Below are positions 6,037 to 6,580 of a stretch of 6,580 nucleotides of DNA, piece after piece. Position 1 is the first letter of the stretch; the number at the start of each line of letters is the position of its first letter. The translations under genes were made by a program, and so were the position numbers. Origin of the DNA: Firmicutes bacterium UBA5388 (GTDB taxonomy: Bacteria > Bacillota > UBA4882 > UBA10575); contig DHOO01000053.1 of NCBI GenBank assembly GCA_002409975.1, positions 1-6,580 on the forward strand, written 5' to 3'. The notes beneath the pieces are model-generated. The model searched no databases and had not been told where the DNA came from. It worked only from the letters and a program-made list of their open reading frames with translations.

Positions 6037-6350
6037 GAAAGGTAATAATTGTGGATTTTTGGAGACTGTCCGTTTCGAGTTTCGCATTCTAAGTGTCATT
6101 CCGTTTCTGAGAGACGGAGCTGTAATGAATAAGGATGAACACCTATGCCGGCTTTTAAGAAACCCTGTCACCAAGCGAACCGGAGTTGGCTTACCAGAAG
6201 GGTAACCCTGCAAACTGAGAGGATAGCATCCGCGAGGTGCTGGGCTGGGCTGCTTCAAAATACAGCGTAGTCACATCGTAGAGGACAAGCGCCAACTTAA
6301 TTAGAAATGCTCATTTATCAATGTTTTCTGGGATTCATCATCCCGTTTTT
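6037..6350 (+). ncRNA. Candidate structured RNA of unknown family
   Basis: The stretch has no convincing protein gene but many complementary segments. A 9-pair hairpin with a UGA loop lies at 6099-6119 (arms TTCCGTTTC and GAGACGGAG). AGTTGGC (6184-6190) pairs perfectly with GCCAACT (6291-6297) and closes a 114-nt domain. Inside that domain are GCATC/GGTGC (6226-6230 with 6236-6240), AGGG/CCCT (6199-6209) and GCTG/CAGC (6249-6266). CCGG (6148-6151) can pair with CCGG (6180-6183). Segment 6091-6102 can also pair, with bulges, with 6133-6144, enclosing the first hairpin. The end at 6350 is set by a hairpin plus T5. I do not recognise the family: a remnant of a group II intron 5' domain or an undescribed small RNA would both fit. 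It is neither tRNA, tmRNA nor rRNA. Base composition is noticeably more GC-rich than the promoter region beside it. Confidence 0.38.
6330..6350 (+). terminator. Small rho-independent terminator-like hairpin
   Basis: GGGAT (6330-6334) pairs with ATCCC (6340-6344) across a 5-nt loop, with one extra T-G pair outside. It is followed directly by GTTTTT (6345-6350). The stem is short for an efficient terminator, but the U-tract is the best on the plus strand in this region and it would end the candidate RNA. Confidence 0.4.
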
Positions 6351-6373
6351 CGCTTTAGGCGGACAAGTCAGGA

Positions 6374-6433
6374 GGCCACGCTGGTGACGTTGGCCACAAC
6401 TAGCCACACCGGCCACGCCGGACACGCCACCAG
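6374..6433. repeat. GC-rich imperfect 9-10 bp tandem repeats (GGCCACRCC type)
   Basis: Units resembling GGCCACGCC recur at about 6374, 6392, 6402, 6411 and 6420, the last four nearly in tandem with a 9-10 bp period. CTGGTG (6381-6386) and CACCAG (6428-6433) form an inverted repeat enclosing most of the array, so it can also fold into a hairpin. In one plus frame it would read as Gly-His-Ala triplets, but no ribosome site or gene context supports translation. Composition differs sharply from the AT-rich sequence on the left. Confidence 0.45.
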
Positions 6434-6485
6434 AAAAATTATGCATAGCGCACCACAGGCGCATCGCAATAACAAGCAACAAGCG

Positions 6486-6516
6486 AGCGGGCTGCCTCTA
6501 ATAGGCGGCCCGCTTT
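6486..6516 (+). terminator. Strong 12-bp GC-rich hairpin, probable terminator
   Basis: AGCGGGCTGCCT (6486-6497) pairs along its full length with 6503-6514, with one T-G wobble and a 5-nt loop. TTT follows on the plus strand. The U-tract is short on that strand, and on the minus strand the stem is followed by CGCTTGTTGC, so orientation is uncertain. It could end a plus-strand transcript from the repeat region or a minus-strand gene lying beyond the right edge. No gene can be recognised in the 64 nt to its right. Confidence 0.5.
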
Positions 6517-6580
6517 GATCCGGCTCGGCATATTCGATTATTTTTGCAGCCAACATAGGTATCCGTCTTGATTCATGGCT

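Larger units (their letters stand above)
5881..6047. repeat. AAAGGTAATA decamer: one inverted and three direct copies around two candidate promoters
   Basis: The decamer occurs on the minus strand at 5881-5890, inside the spacer of the operon promoter. On the plus strand it occurs at 6008-6017 (first base T), 6017-6026 and 6038-6047. Two of the plus-strand copies abut or overlap the possible divergent -10 box at 6025-6030. Four occurrences in 170 bp are unlikely to be chance, but the AT-rich, low-complexity composition makes the significance uncertain. Confidence 0.4.

Noticed and set aside
6029..6205. 58-codon plus-strand frame starting at an ATG in the -10 region
   Set aside because: It has only a weak AAAGG 7 nt upstream, its ATG overlaps the proposed -10 box, and the product resembles no family I know. 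The frame coincides with the structured segment. It cannot be excluded but is not supported.
5989..6258. 89-codon open frame on the minus strand
   Set aside because: No ribosome site, no recognisable domain, and it lies antisense to the helix-rich segment. Its low-complexity, Ser/Pro/Arg-rich product looks like chance translation of structured RNA sequence.
6037..6350. HEARO/omega RNA, tmRNA or RNase P RNA as identity of the structured segment
   Set aside because: None of the sequence hallmarks I know for these RNAs is present, and no IscB-like reading frame follows.
6321..6518. 65-codon plus-strand frame containing Gly-His-Ala repeats
   Set aside because: No ribosome site. It crosses a terminator-like hairpin at its start and ends inside the large hairpin. 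The repeats are better described at DNA level.
6368..6556. 62-codon minus-strand frame with a hydrophobic C-terminal half
   Set aside because: No SD before its ATG, it runs straight through the strong hairpin and the repeat array, and hydrophobicity comes from repeated GTG/GCC codons. Probably not a gene.

Overview
This window looks like chromosomal DNA from a low-to-moderate GC Firmicute. Strong AGGAGG-type ribosome sites precede most genes, the AT-rich promoter has near-consensus boxes, and gene spacing is tight. The solute-binding protein has a plain type I signal peptide and no lipobox. That fits a diderm Firmicute (a Negativicutes member such as the Sporomusaceae) better than a monoderm, but the assignment is an inference.

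About 5.7 kb on the minus strand is one probable operon, read from right to left. It starts with a GntR/LacI-type chimeric regulator (4603-5748). Next comes a complete tripartite tricarboxylate transporter in the order tctB (4072-4527), tctA (2548-4050) and tctC (1462-2445). A D-isomer-specific 2-hydroxyacid dehydrogenase follows (362-1327), then the N-terminal third of an HpcH/HpaI-type aldolase (1-321), which runs off the left edge. The reading I favour is a regulated cassette that imports a carboxylate or sugar acid, oxidises or reduces a 2-hydroxy/2-oxo acid, and splits a hydroxy-oxo acid by retro-aldol cleavage. The actual substrate cannot be read from the sequence.

The upstream region of the regulator is informative. 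A near-perfect minus-strand promoter (TTGATA, 17 bp, TATAAT; 5871-5899) is followed by a 27-bp palindrome (5827-5853) just downstream of the expected transcription start. This is a good candidate for the operator through which the regulator controls itself and the operon. A second 24-bp imperfect palindrome (5920-5943) lies upstream of the -35 box. A decamer, AAAGGTAATA, recurs in the spacers of this promoter and of a possible divergent plus-strand promoter.

The right-hand 0.55 kb (about 6030-6580) has no convincing protein gene. It holds a stretch rich in potential RNA helices (about 6037-6350), with a possible promoter in front and a small terminator-like hairpin behind. After it come a GC-rich patch of 9-10 bp imperfect repeats (6374-6433) and a strong 12-bp hairpin (6486-6514). 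I could not assign this RNA-like segment to a known family. A decayed group II intron 5' region and an undescribed small RNA are both possible.
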